Shown here in pieces: positions 8,841-18,362 of a DNA stretch of 64,000 bases. A program made the position numbers and the translations under genes. Under the pieces are notes generated by a model. The model had not been told where the DNA came from, made no database searches, and saw only the letters and a program-made list of their open reading frames with translations. The stretch is taken from assembly GCA_965220105.1 (NCBI GenBank), contig OZ244811.1, forward strand, positions 3,844,001 through 3,908,000, given 5' to 3'. Numbering within the stretch: position 1 is the first letter of the stretch; the number at the start of each line of letters is the position of its first letter. This DNA comes from Bin87 sp965220105 (GTDB taxonomy: Bacteria > Chloroflexota > Dehalococcoidia > Lucifugimonadales > UBA3495).

Positions 8841-10425
8841 TAGCAGCCTGTCCGAGAAACACGGTTGGCGAGTGGTTGGGGGTATGATGGGTTGAGCATC
8901 AAACTAGCGGAGGGGTTGATGAGCAAGACGTACCTTCCCTACGATCCCGACCAGCAGTTGCTGCTGCCCGCGGCATTGCAGGAATGGCTGCCTGAGGACC
9001 ACCTGGCCTATTTCATCTCCGACATCGTGGATCAGTTGGACCTGTCGGAGATCGCAGGTCGCTACGAGCAAGAGCGGCGGGGCGGACCGCCCTACCATCC
9101 TCTCCGCCCTACCATCCTCTGATGATGGTCAAGGTGCTGCTGTATGGCTACTGCGTGGGGGTGTCGTCGTCACGCCGCATCGCCCAGCGGCTCCACGAGG
9201 ACATCGCCTTTCGGGTGCTGGCGGCGAACAACACACCGGACTTCCGCACCATCAGCGACTTTCGCAAGGACAATCTGGCAGCGCTGTCGGGGTTGTTCCG
9301 GCAGGTACTGGCGTTGTGCCAGCAGGCGGGGCTGGTGAAGCTGGGGCACGTGGCGCTGGACGGCACGAAGGTCAAGGCCAACGCATCGAAGCATAAGGCG
9401 ATGAGTTACCAACGGATGCAGGAGAAGGAAGCGCAGTTGGCGGCGGAGGTGGCGGAGTTGTTGCGACGAGCCCAGGCAGCGGATGATGATGAGGACCGGC
9501 GGTACGGTAAAGACCAGCGTGGGGATGAGTTGCCGGAGGAGTTGGCCTTTCGGGAGGGTCGGTTGGAGAAGATACGGGAGGCCATGGCGGCGCTGGAAGC
9601 CGAGGCGCAGGTGGCGGCCGAACGGGCCGAGGCCGAAGGTCGTAAGCATCCGGGAGTGCCCGACGACAAGGCCCAGCGTAACTTCACCGATGCCGAGTCG
9701 CGCATCATGCCCGCAGCCGGCGGGAAGGACTTCCTGCAGGCGTACAACTGCCAGGCGGTGGTGGACAGCGCTCACCAGGTGATCGTGGCGGCGCGGGCCA
9801 CCAACCAGACTACGGACAAGCAACAGGCGGCGGCGATGCTGCAGGAGACCATCGACAACGTCGGTGCAGTCCCCAGGGAAGTATCCGCCGATGCTGGCTA
9901 TTACTCGGCACCGGCAGTCGACGAGCTTTCTGCTCTGGGCGTGGATCCGTTCGTCGCGCCGGAAAAGACCCGCCACGGCCACAAACCGCCGCCAGCCCCC
10001 CGAGGACGCATCCCCAAGGAGCTGTCCCCCAGGGACCGGATGAGACGGAAGTTGCCGACCAAGCGGGGTCGGCAACGTTACGCGTTACGCATGGGGACGG
10101 TGGAGCCGGTGTTCGGCCAGATCAAGCAAGGCCGCGGTTTCCGGCAGTTCCTGCTGCGGGGACTGGAGCAGGTGGACGGCGAGTGGTCGCTGATCTGCAC
10201 CGGCCACAACCTGCTCAAACTGTTCCGCTTTGGGGCTAATCAACCTCGCGAAACACGGATCAACAGTATCGTGCGATGTATCCGCAACATTGCCGAGGTG
10301 GTCAGCCCTATGATGCATGCGAAGCTGTTGATCCGTCACCGGCTGCAAACCGCCAACCATTGTCGTCGCTATCTGACCTTGGCTGACCCTCAAGGCCGGT
10401 TAGGCAATCCTCAGACGGGCTGCTA
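8841..10425 (+). mobile_element. IS1182-family element
   Basis: Terminal repeats are TAGCAGCCTGTCCGAGAA at the left and TAGCAGCCCGTCTGAGGA (reverse complement) at the right. CTAG occurs at both junctions (8840-8843 and 10423-10426), compatible with a short target duplication or a palindromic target. The transposase frame reads to the last bases of the right repeat. Confidence 0.85.
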
Positions 10426-10426
10426 G
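8919..10426 (+). pseudogene. IS1182-family transposase disrupted by a 17-bp tandem duplication
   Basis: The ATG at 8919 follows AGCGGAGGGG and encodes MSKTYLPYDPDQQLLLPAAL, the usual IS1182 N-terminus. At 9087-9103 the 17 bases CCGCCCTACCATCCTCT are repeated exactly at 9104-9120. Because 17 is not a multiple of three, translation ends at the TGA at 9120-9122. Removing one unit gives the uninterrupted family sequence GGPPYHPLMMVKVLLYGYC. The remainder, in the frame from 9122, keeps the DDE features (HVALDGTKVKANAS, VSADAGYYS, GTVEPVFGQIKQGRGF). It looks like a very recent inactivation. Translation could restart at the overlapping ATG at 9122. Confidence 0.85.
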
Positions 10427-10526
10427 TCTTGTTTCGTGTGAAGTTGCCGCATCCTCATTGCCAAGATCAGGGTCCAGCGGCATGTATCAATAGTCGTCAT
10501 TCAGACCGCGCCCACCGAGCCAGGGC

Positions 10527-11953
10527 GTAACAGTTCAGACTTGGGGGGAAGTGAGCAGCTGACGGCAGGCGGCGAGAGGATTTAAACCCTGGGCGCGCCA
10601 GGTGCTGAAGAGAGAGGCCAAGGTCATCTTGCTCTGTGTGCCTTGCTCCGAGCGGGTACCGCCGCTGATCTTGCGACTGATGACCAGATGACGCAGGCTG
10701 CGCTCGACGGCGTTGTTATCCCCTGGGACTGCGGGTTCCGCCACGAAGACGAAAAGTTCCTTGATGTGGCGCTCGATGCGACGGCACAGTCGGGAGGGTG
10801 TGGCCGACGGGTCGTCCAGGAAGGGTTGGCAGAGGGCCAGCAGTTGTCGTTCCAGGGCCAGTTGCGCGGTGCGCCGCCGCTTGGCCTGGGGATGGGTGCA
10901 GGCTTGGGCCCGGTCGTAAATCCCGTGGACGGCGGTCAGCCCACTTGGCCAGTGGCGTATCATCGGGGTAGAGGGTGCGCTGGTCATGGATGTCCCGCAG
11001 CAGGTGGGCCCAGCAGCGCTGCTTGGGGCCATCATAATGGTGGTAGGCGGCGTAGCAATCGCTGACCAATACTCCGGAGAAAGCATCGCTCAGCGCCTGG
11101 TCCACGACTGTTTTGCCCCGACCCCGCCGCAGGAAGTAGCGTTCGGTGAGGGTGCTGAAAGTCCACACGTAGCCGTTGGCCCCGCTCTGACGCCAGCCGG
11201 TTTCGTCGGCGTGGACCACTGGGCTGGCCCGGACGCGGTCCAGTATGCCGGCTACCGCCGGTTGGGCCCGCTGCGCCGTGCGATGGATGGCCCCCACGCT
11301 GAGGCGCAACTGATGCACGGTGTCCAGATACCACTGGACGCTGCGGATGGGCAGCCGCCCCTCTTCCCGCAGCGTGGCGATCAGGCTGAGCACGTTGACG
11401 CCGAGGCGCTGCTTTCCCATCACCACGCCGTCCAGTTGGGTTGGGGGCAAACAGCGACGCCGACACCCGGGGCAGATCCGGGCCACATAGACGTGCTCGG
11501 TAACTTCCGCCGGAACTTGGGGCAACTCGATGACCTCTCGGGTGCGGTGGGTCCAACCGTCGGACAACTGGGTTCCGCAGTCGGGACAGTGGTCCATGGC
11601 GTGCTCCACCCGTCGGGTGGGTGTCATGCGGGCGCGGGCAAAGCCGTGCGGCCTTGGCTGGCGGGGCCCTTTGGGCGGGGCGGGTTTCCGGTCGGCTTTG
11701 GCATTGGGTTTGAGGCCGGGCATCCGGCGGGAGTTCGCGGGTTTGGCCGGGCCTTCCAACTGGGCAATCCGTTTCTCCAAGCGCGCAATCACCGCCTGTA
11801 ACTCGGCGATGATGGCAATGAGAACAGCGCGGTCGACGGTGGTGAGGTCAACTTCAGTATCCATGCCCTGTATATGACATAACCACCGCCACCCGTGCCA
11901 GCGTTCGGCAACCCGCCTTCGGCCAATTCACCTCACCAAGTCTGAACTGTTAC
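10527..11953 (-). mobile_element. IS66-family element (tnpC only)
   Basis: Inverted repeats GTAACAGTTCAGACTTGG (10527-10544) and CCAAGTCTGAACTGTTAC (11936-11953) are perfect over 18 bases. They enclose a single large transposase gene without tnpA/tnpB accessory genes. No 8-bp target duplication is seen next to the repeats. Confidence 0.85.
10535..11864 (-). pseudogene. IS66-family transposase, frameshifted
   Basis: The minus-strand ATG at 11864 starts an N-terminal coiled-coil segment (IAELQAVIARLEKRIAQLE). It is followed by the zinc-finger region CPDCGTQL...CPGCRRRC and the catalytic core with VVHADETGWR, SDCYAAYHH and RCWAHLLRD. Near 10936 the coding strand reads GCTGACCGCCGTC with one extra C relative to the family pattern (…LAKWADAVHGIYDRA). 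The C-terminal part (NNAVERSLRHLVISRKISGG) therefore lies in another frame and ends at 10535. One base insertion is enough to explain the break. Confidence 0.8.
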
Positions 11954-12080
11954 GGCATCGGCCCGGATACCGACCATTGGGTGATCGATCCGGTTACGTC
12001 GCCATGACGGCCACCCCGCGCGCTTTTCCGGGAGGTTGCGGCACTGTTGATGCGTGCAAGGCCACGCTCACGGAAGGAAC

Positions 12081-12392
12081 ATGGAGACTGCAATGACTGA
12101 CGACCAGGCGCGCCGTTTCGCCGAATGGCAGGATGGCCTGACCCTTGACACACTGGAGCAATCGATTCCAGCCATCGCTGACGACCTGGCCGACTGGTAC
12201 TGCCGCAATCACCGGTCTGAGCTGGACCCGGCGTCATTCCCGGAGGCGTTGCGGGCTGCCCTGCTACGGCGGATCTGCGCTGGGTGCGGCGGACGGATCA
12301 CGGCCGGCCATGCCTTTGACACCCGCGTCGGTGAACTCAAGGCTTGCGGGCCGAGGTGCTGCGACCACATCAACGAAACGCACGGAGTTTGA
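12081..12392 (+). CDS. Small hypothetical protein with CxxC cluster
   Basis: About 103 residues from the ATG at 12081 (alternative ATG 12093), preceded by GGAAGGAAC. The C-terminal third has CAGCGG and, after 20-odd residues, CGPRCCDHI, a pattern that could bind zinc. The N-terminal half is helical and acidic (MTDDQARRFAEWQDGL). I do not recognise the family. It lies between an IS66 element and a toxin-antitoxin pair, which suggests accessory content. Confidence 0.45.
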   Translation: METAMTDDQARRFAEWQDGLTLDTLEQSIPAIADDLADWYCRNHRSELDPASFPEALRAALLRRICAGCGGRITAGHAFDTRVGELKACGPRCCDHINETHGV

Positions 12393-12495
12393 CCCGATGG
12401 TGGAAAGGCATCGTCGGCCTGTTGTGCTCGCCGACTTCCGCTTGCCACCTGACGCGTTGACGTCCTCCGCCCAGCGGGAGTATGTTGAGTGCGAT

Positions 12496-12512
12496 CAATG
12501 TCGATGACATTG
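12496..12512. promoter_or_regulatory. Inverted repeat upstream of the antitoxin gene
   Basis: CAATGTC-GAT-GACATTG is a perfect 7-bp inverted repeat 35 bases before the antitoxin ATG. RHH antitoxins normally repress their own promoter from such palindromes, so an operator role is likely, though not shown here. Confidence 0.4.
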
Positions 12513-12547
12513 CACACACGCAACACGCATTACGGAGGGTTGTACCG

Positions 12548-12769
12548 ATGGCGCAGATCACCGCCCGGGTGTCGGACGAAGTAGCCGAGGCGTTGGATGC
12601 GGCGGCGGCCACGCTCAACCGCAGCCGCGCCGAGGTGATCCGCCAAGCTCTGGAAAGCTACCTGGAGGACTTCGACGACCTCACCGTGGCCCTGGAGCGG
12701 CTGCGGGATCCTTCCGATCCGGTTCTGGATTGGGATGAGGTCAGACGTGAGCTACTCGATTCGGATTAG
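12548..12769 (+). CDS. Ribbon-helix-helix antitoxin
   Basis: A 73-aa protein starting at ATG 12548 behind ACGGAGGG. The first 45 residues fit a CopG/RHH fold: MAQITARVSDEVAEALD forms the strand and helix, and LNRSRAEVIRQALESYLED the second helix. The acidic C-terminal tail (DPVLDWDEVRRELLDSD) would wrap the toxin. It overlaps the next gene by 35 bases (or 23 if the toxin starts at GTG 12747), the usual coupling in RelBE-like pairs. It should neutralise the toxin and autoregulate via the upstream palindrome. Confidence 0.75.
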   Translation: MAQITARVSDEVAEALDAAAATLNRSRAEVIRQALESYLEDFDDLTVALERLRDPSDPVLDWDEVRRELLDSD

Positions 12770-13007
12770 GGGCAGCGCCCGGCGGGAACTGGCGCAGCTG
12801 CCCCGGGACGTCAGGGAACGTGTCATTGCGGCCATCGACGCCCTGGGGGAACAGCCGCTGGTTGGCAGCCCGCTGAAGGGAGGACTGCGCGGCCTGCGCC
12901 GCCAGCGCGTGGGCGACTACCGCATCCTCTACGAACTGCTGGACGATGAGTTGATCATCCTGGTGGTCAGGGTTGCCCACCGGCGCGAGTCGTACCGCCG
13001 CAGGTAG
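12735..13007 (+). CDS. RelE/ParE-superfamily toxin
   Basis: An 85- to 90-residue basic protein; the start is ATG 12735 or, more in line with family lengths, GTG 12747 (SYSIRIRGSARRELAQLP). It shows the RelE/ParE core: helix LAQLPRDVRERVIAAIDAL, then PLKGGLRGLRRQRVGDYRILYELLDDELIILVVRVAHR, with arginines in positions used by RelE-type mRNA interferases. The final HRRESYRRR is typical of RelE. A mRNA interferase is more likely than a gyrase poison, but the fold is shared. The next gene begins 6 bases later. Confidence 0.75.
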   Translation: MRSDVSYSIRIRGSARRELAQLPRDVRERVIAAIDALGEQPLVGSPLKGGLRGLRRQRVGDYRILYELLDDELIILVVRVAHRRESYRRR

Positions 13008-13013
13008 CGCACC

Positions 13014-15671
13014 GTGGAGATTCACGACGAGATCACCATCCCCGGCCAGGAGGTCCGCCACGGCGAGACCCCCGCATGGCTGGCTGGCAGTCCGATCTGG
13101 CCCGCCGTGAAAGCCCAGACGGGCGGTGGTCAGCTCTACCTGCACCAGGCCATGGGACTGGAGCTGTTGGAAAAGGGCCACAACCTGGTGATCAGCACCG
13201 GCACCGCCAGCGGCAAGTCCCTGGTCTTCCAGGCGCCCACCCTGCACCATCTGGCCACCCATCCCAACGCCACGGCCATCGCCATCTACCCCATCAAGGC
13301 CCTGGCCCGGGACCAGGTGGTCCGCTGGCGGAGCATGGCCGAGGCCGCAGGGCTGGACCATGCCGACATCAACCGGATCGACGGAGACGTGCGCGACCTC
13401 ACCGAGCGGAGGCAGATCCTCCAGCGCACCCGGTTGGCCCTGATGACCCCCGACGTGATCCAGCAGTGGCTGATGGCCTACTCGGAGCCCCTCTACGGCC
13501 GGCGGCCGCTGCGCCATGATCTGAGAGAGGTGCAGAACACCCAGTACAACGTGCGCCGGTTCCTGTCCAACCTGGCCTTTCTCATCCTGGACGAGGCCCA
13601 CACCTACGACGGCGCCCTGGGCACCCACTGCCTCTACCTGCTGCACCGGCTGCAGCAGAAGCGCAGGGAGCTGATGGCGCAGTTCGAACCGCTACGGGTG
13701 ATCGCGGCCAGCGCCACCATCCACAATCCGGCCCAGCACCTCGAAACGCTGACCGGCCGGCCGTTCCAGGTGGTGGACGACCGCTACAACGGCAGTCCCC
13801 GAGCCGAGCTCACCGTTCAGCACGCCGTCGGACGGGAGCCCCACGACGAGGGCTGGCGGGACCTGCAGGCGGCGGTGCGGGAGGTGATCAACGACGATCC
13901 CGACCGGTCGTACATCGCCTTCGTGGACGATAGGCAGCTGGCGGAGCGCGCCGCTGCCGGTATTGAGGCGGCGCGCAGCATCACCGAGGACGCCATCATC
14001 GTGGAGTCCCGGGACGCTATGGCGTATCGCTCGGGCCTGATGCGCCGGGAGCGCATCGAGGAGGCGCTGCGCGCCGGAAACCTTCGGGGCATCGCCAGCA
14101 CCAGCGCCATGGAGCTGGGCATCGACATCCCCGACCTGCAGGTGGGCTTCAACCTGGGTCTGCCCCACTCGGTGGGACGCCTCAGTCAGCGGGCCGGCCG
14201 GGTGGGCCGCACCGGCCCGGGCCGGTTCATCATCATCGCGCCGCGCCGCGCCTTCCAGTTCCACGAGGATAGCCTGGCGGCCTACTGGGGGCAGCCGGTG
14301 GAGCCGGCCCGGCTCTATCCATCCAATCCCAACATCAAAAACACCCACGGCCGGTGCCTGGCCAAAGAGACCGACCTCAATGGCACGGAGCGCGCCATCC
14401 CCTCGCCCACGGACGAGTGGCCGGAGCAGCTGCCCCAGACGCTGCGGGAGATCGCCCGTGGCGATCACTACGCGCCGGAGTTCCAGACGGGAGACCCGCA
14501 GCAGCCCCACCGCAACGACATCCGAGACGGGGCCGACGGGTGGGCGCGCATCGTGCAACTCATGCCGGGTGGCGAGAACGAACCCCCGACCACCGAACTG
14601 CTCACCAGTGAGGTGACCCGCCGGGAGGCAGCCCGCGACGCCTACCCGCTGGCCACCTACTTCCACGCCAAGCAGAGCTACTCCGTCTTAGCCTGGCGGG
14701 AGACCGGCGGCGAGACGGTGATCACGGCGCGCCACGCTCCGCCGCGGGAAACCCGTCCCATCACCCACAGCGGCGCCACCGTCACCCTGCAGCAACCCCG
14801 TATGTCAGATCAGGGCCACCTGGAATACTGCGCCCACGCCGAGGCGGTGGCCTGGGAACGGATCGTCGGATGCTCGGTCCGGGAGCCGGGGGCCGGCGAG
14901 TGGCGCGACATTCATTACGGCGCCGAGGGCATCCCCGAGGTGATGACCAACCTGCGGACCACCGCCACGGTGGTCATCATCTGGGAGGACTGGTTCGACG
15001 ACCCGAACACCCGGCGGGACGTGGCCCGGGCCCTCCGGACGGTGCTTTGCAGTCGGGAGTCGATCTACCCCGCTGATATCCGCACCACGCACCAGAACGT
15101 GCAGGTGGTGCGGGACGGGCGCAGCAGCGAGGTGAACCGCTCCATCGTCATCTGGGACAGGGTCGGCGGCGGGCTGGGCCTCTCGAAGGCCGTCGCCGAC
15201 AACCTGGGCGGCTACACCCAGGCGCTATTGGAGATCGCCCGACAGCCGGGACCGCGCTCGGAGCGGGAGAGGTTGCTCAGAGAAGATACCGCCACCGCAC
15301 TACACCGCTGGGCCACCAACGTCGTGCCACATACCATGAATCCCGCGCAGACGCCCGTCATCACCGAGTATGGTGGCACGACTTTCCGCAGCCAGCTGGA
15401 GGCCCGGTGGGCGGCTTATTTCGACAAGCGGGGCATTGCCTGGGAGTACGAGCCGGTGCGGCTCAACGCCTGGGCGCCTGACTTCCGCCTGGCGCTGGAG
15501 GGCGGCGAGGCCTACGCCGAGGTCAAACCGGTCTCCGAGTTCCCAATGGACGTGGCCCAGCGGATACTGAACGCCGGCTGGACCGGCGACATCCTCATCT
15601 TGGGCCGGGGGCCGCGCCACGCCTGGCGTTACCGCGGCGGCGGATGGGCGCCGATGGACCTCACCGCATGA
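13014..15671 (+). CDS. MrfA/YprA-like DEAH helicase with C-terminal PD-(D/E)XK-like domain
   Basis: 885 aa from GTG 13014. Superfamily-2 helicase motifs are complete: TGTASGKS (62-69), PIKALARDQ (93-101), LDEAH (192-196), SAT (233-235), STSAMELGIDIP (362-373) and QRAGRVGR (392-399). After a DUF1998-like segment with IWDRVGGGLGL, the chain lacks the cysteine cluster expected in MrfA. Instead, from residue ~791, it has FRSQLEARW, then PDF (822-824) and YAEVKPV with E836-x-K838, the E...D...ExK order of a PD-(D/E)XK nuclease. MrfA/YprA helicases act in DNA repair, and relatives with nuclease domains act in phage defence. It follows the toxin by 6 bases, so cotranscription is likely. Confidence 0.85.
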   Translation: MEIHDEITIPGQEVRHGETPAWLAGSPIWPAVKAQTGGGQLYLHQAMGLELLEKGHNLVISTGTASGKSLVFQAPTLHHLATHPNATAIAIYPIKALARDQVVRWRSMAEAAGLDHADINRIDGDVRDLTERRQILQRTRLALMTPDVIQQWLMAYSEPLYGRRPLRHDLREVQNTQYNVRRFLSNLAFLILDEAHTYDGALGTHCLYLLHRLQQKRRELMAQFEPLRVIAASATIHNPAQHLETLTGRPFQVVDDRYNGSPRAELTVQHAVGREPHDEGWRDLQAAVREVINDDPDRSYIAFVDDRQLAERAAAGIEAARSITEDAIIVESRDAMAYRSGLMRRERIEEALRAGNLRGIASTSAMELGIDIPDLQVGFNLGLPHSVGRLSQRAGRVGRTGPGRFIIIAPRRAFQFHEDSLAAYWGQPVEPARLYPSNPNIKNTHGRCLAKETDLNGTERAIPSPTDEWPEQLPQTLREIARGDHYAPEFQTGDPQQPHRNDIRDGADGWARIVQLMPGGENEPPTTELLTSEVTRREAARDAYPLATYFHAKQSYSVLAWRETGGETVITARHAPPRETRPITHSGATVTLQQPRMSDQGHLEYCAHAEAVAWERIVGCSVREPGAGEWRDIHYGAEGIPEVMTNLRTTATVVIIWEDWFDDPNTRRDVARALRTVLCSRESIYPADIRTTHQNVQVVRDGRSSEVNRSIVIWDRVGGGLGLSKAVADNLGGYTQALLEIARQPGPRSERERLLREDTATALHRWATNVVPHTMNPAQTPVITEYGGTTFRSQLEARWAAYFDKRGIAWEYEPVRLNAWAPDFRLALEGGEAYAEVKPVSEFPMDVAQRILNAGWTGDILILGRGPRHAWRYRGGGWAPMDLTA

Positions 15672-15692
15672 CGACAGCCTCGCCGGTGGTGG

Positions 15693-16130
15693 CTAATTCT
15701 CCGAGGGCCGAACCGCCAGCAGCTGAACGGCAAATGCCTTGCGTTGCCCGGTCTCGATGGACCGGAACTCGGCAATGGCGATCTCTCCTCGCCCGATCCC
15801 GTCCCGAGCCTCGACGGTGGTGAAAGTGGTCGCCGGGTCCTCTTCGGCCAGCAGCCGCTGGTGATGCACCGCGAGAAAGGCGTCGGCGAAACACCCGACC
15901 GCTTCGGGGTGGCCGGAGCAGTCGGCCTGCATCAGATCATATGCTGTGTCGCCACCCAGCGCCTTGTCGACGCGGTCCCACTCCGGCGTGCTGCCCTCCG
16001 TTTTGGACGGGCCCATCAGCAGGTCCGCGTTGCTGCGGGCCAGAGCGTGGTACACGGCGTAGTAGACGGTGCTGACGGCAAGACGGAGCTTGGTCTGGTG
16101 GAGATTGTGGGACGGCGGAGTTGCGAGCAA
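15693..16130 (-). CDS. HEPN-like domain protein
   Basis: A 145-aa frame from a TTG at 16130, directly after in-frame stops. Either TTG is the start or the N-terminus is lost. The segment LRLAVSTVYYAVYHALARSNADLL is the hallmark of small HEPN proteins of the YYAxxH type; a second helical block contains FADAFLAVHHQRLL. HEPN proteins are often RNases or nucleotidyltransferase partners in toxin-antitoxin and defence loci. No nucleotidyltransferase partner is next to it. It converges on the helicase gene, 21 bases apart. Confidence 0.55.
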   Translation of the reverse strand: MLATPPSHNLHQTKLRLAVSTVYYAVYHALARSNADLLMGPSKTEGSTPEWDRVDKALGGDTAYDLMQADCSGHPEAVGCFADAFLAVHHQRLLAEEDPATTFTTVEARDGIGRGEIAIAEFRSIETGQRKAFAVQLLAVRPSEN

Positions 16131-16551
16131 TTATCACGCGGCGAACCACCCTGGGCAAGGGCGTCCGCAAGCGCTTTTCGCCCCGCCTAATTCGGTCCCT
16201 TAATAAATCACAATATGCGGAACCCTGTGTGTGCCGTATAGACGGTATAGTGACAATAGACGGTATACAAAGTATAGAAGCCGCTCCTGCTGCGCCTCAC
16301 ACAGCCCCCCAGCAGCGCCCCGCCCCCGGCGTCCGGGCCGCGCCGTCGCGGTTCGACCGGACACCCCCGCGATCGGGCGCCCCGGCGCGCGCCGCCCGGC
16401 CCCACTCCGCGCCGGATTCCCTCATCCGGCATCTTTTGGATCGGGCGTCGGGGCCGGGGCTTGGTCGCCGGCCACCGACGCCGGAACCGGGACTGGCTGA
16501 TGGGGCCGGGACCACCGGTCAAGGGGGTCAGCCCTCATCAGATTCCCTTAG
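16131..16551. other. Non-coding region with spaced direct repeats
   Basis: No gene is supported. Bases 16230-16275 hold repeated AGACGGTATA boxes (separate entry). The following ~250 bases are extremely GC-rich with runs of CCGG-type words and give only shadow frames. The right limit is the IS1380 remnant. Confidence 0.5.
16235..16267. repeat. Two 12-bp boxes at 18-bp spacing
   Basis: ATAGACGGTATA occurs at 16238-16249 and again at 16256-16267. The first copy also lies in the inverted repeat CCGT-ATAG-ACGG (16235-16246). Two identical boxes under two helical turns apart, in an AT-rich island just upstream (minus sense) of the HEPN-like gene, look like a repressor or activator site. Confidence 0.35.
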
Positions 16552-16734
16552 TTGACCAGGCGGCGGTCGTCGAAGGCGACGTGGATGCGGTCGGGGTGGT
16601 CATCTGGTAGCAGCTTTTGGGTGCTCCTTGTTTCTGGTTGGATTCCTCTCTCGAAATCCATTATCCCCGAAGCACAGGAGCACTTTCTTACCTCTTCAGC
16701 ACGCCGTCACACTCATCTCTTCGGTGGATTGGGG
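16552..16734 (-). mobile_element. IS1380-family remnant, copy B
   Basis: The first ~183 bp of the IS1380-type element, in inverted orientation. It ends at 16734 with the TIR CTTCGGTGGATTGGGG and stops abruptly at 16552 inside the N-terminal coding region. It is almost identical to 4775-4957 of copy A. The rest of the element is missing. Confidence 0.8.
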
Positions 16735-17132
16735 ATTAGTTTCCGCGCCTCCGAAAGAGGACCCAAGCGCAACTCCGCCCGCCTCACCACTTCTTTGCAG
16801 GCTACCCATACGGCACTTTGGGACCCGTTGCGTCCTGGATGAATTCGCTCAATCGGCAGGGTCGTTTCCGACGTTACTCCGCCGGAGTTTTTCTTCCAGT
16901 CTTTTGACGGCATCCTGGGTGGCTCGGATTTCTCGCAACAAGTCTTCCCGGGAAACCTGGGATCCCTCGTCGGACGCCCGTTCGCTTTTGGCCTCGTCGA
17001 GGCTGTTGATTATGATGGCAATGAATAGATTAATGACTACGAAGGTGCCGACAATAACGAAGGTCACGAAATATAGCCAAGCGAAGGAATACCGCTCCAT
17101 CGCGGTATACATAACGTCCGTCCAGCCTTCTA

Positions 17133-18362
17133 GTGGCCTACCACCAATGAATTGATGGATGGTAGGATGTGAAGGTCAAGTAGATACAGGAACAAATGGG
17201 GAAGTGGTGAGGGACGTGATGGTGAAGAAGTATCGGGTAGAACTGACGGTAGAAGAACAGGAGGAACTGAAGGCGTTGGTTTCCAAGGGACGGGCGGCAG
17301 CCTATAAGCAGACTCACGCCCGCATCCTGCTGCTGAGCGATGAGAATCAGGCCGAGGGGCCAATGATGGACCAGGAGATAGCCCGGTCCCTGAAGGTGGG
17401 CACCGCCACGGTGGAACGGGTACGCCGCCGCTGTGTGGAGGAGGGAGTGGCGGCCGCCCTGGGTCGCAAAGAGCAACTGAACCGGCGCCGGAAGAAGTTG
17501 GATGGTCAGGGTGAGGCCCACCTGATTGCCCTGGCCTGCTCGCCGCCGCCGGAGGGACGAGTCAGTTGGACGTTGCAACTGCTGGCCGACGGACTGGTGG
17601 AAGGAGAGATAGTGGAGAGCATCAGCGACGAGACGGTGCGCCGGACCTTGAAAAAAACCAACTGAAGCCCTGGCTGAAAGAGTGCTGGTGTCTGCCTCCC
17701 CAGGGCAGCGCCGAGTTTGTATGCGCCATGGAAGACGTGCTGGAGGTCTATCACCGCAGCTATGAAGACAAGGAAGTTCTGGTGTGCCTGGACGAGACCA
17801 GCAAGCAACTGGTGGGGGAGACTCGGCAATCCCGTCCGCCGCGGCCTGGTTCAGTCATGGCCTACGATTATGAATACCAGCGCAACGGGGTGAGCAACCT
17901 GTTCATGCTGTTCGCGCCCTTGGAGGGATGGCGGCGGGTGGAGGTGACGGACCGGCGCACCAGGGTTGACTGGGCGGAGGTGGTGCGGAAGCTGGTGGAC
18001 GAGGACTATCCCGATAGGGAGCGGATAGTGCTGGTGATGGACAACTTGAACACCCATCATCTGGCATCTTTGTACGAGGCCTTCGAGCCGGCAGAGGCCC
18101 GGCGCATCGCGGAGCGGCTGGAGATTCACTACACGCCGAAGCACGGCAGTTGGCTGAATATGGCGGAGATAGAACTGGGGGTGCTGGCAGGGCAGTGCCT
18201 GGACCGCCGTATCCCCAGCCGGGGAATCCTGGAGCAGGAAACCGGGGCATGGGAAAACCAGCGGAATCGGCAGGGGTTTCGAGCGGACTGGCGCTTCACA
18301 ACCGAGGACGCCCGCATCAAGCTCAAGTCCTTATACCCATCAATACAAATGTGACTGGGTAC
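17133..18362 (+). mobile_element. IS630-family element in the channel gene
   Basis: 1230 bp flanked by TA at 17131-17132 and 18363-18364 (CTAG on both sides), as expected for IS630. Ends share CTAGT...CC.A..CA..TG.ATTGATGG in inverted orientation. Its removal restores the channel reading frame exactly. Confidence 0.9.
17219..18354 (+). CDS. IS630-family transposase with A7 frameshift site
   Basis: The first frame runs from ATG 17219 (MVKKYRVELTVEEQEELKAL) through the helix-turn-helix region to TLKKTN-stop at 17665. The second frame takes over at 17651-17657, where the sequence reads TTG followed by seven A and CC. A -1 slip gives TLKKNQLKPWLKE. The catalytic domain has CLDETSKQL, VLVMDNLNTHH and HGSWLNMAEIEL (D, D, E). 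A heptamer of A is a classical site for programmed -1 frameshifting in this family, and no other lesion is seen, so the element may be functional. Confidence 0.85.

Noticed and set aside
9100..9125. Programmed frameshift in the IS1182 transposase
   Set aside because: The frame change is fully explained by an exact 17-bp duplication; there is no slippery sequence.
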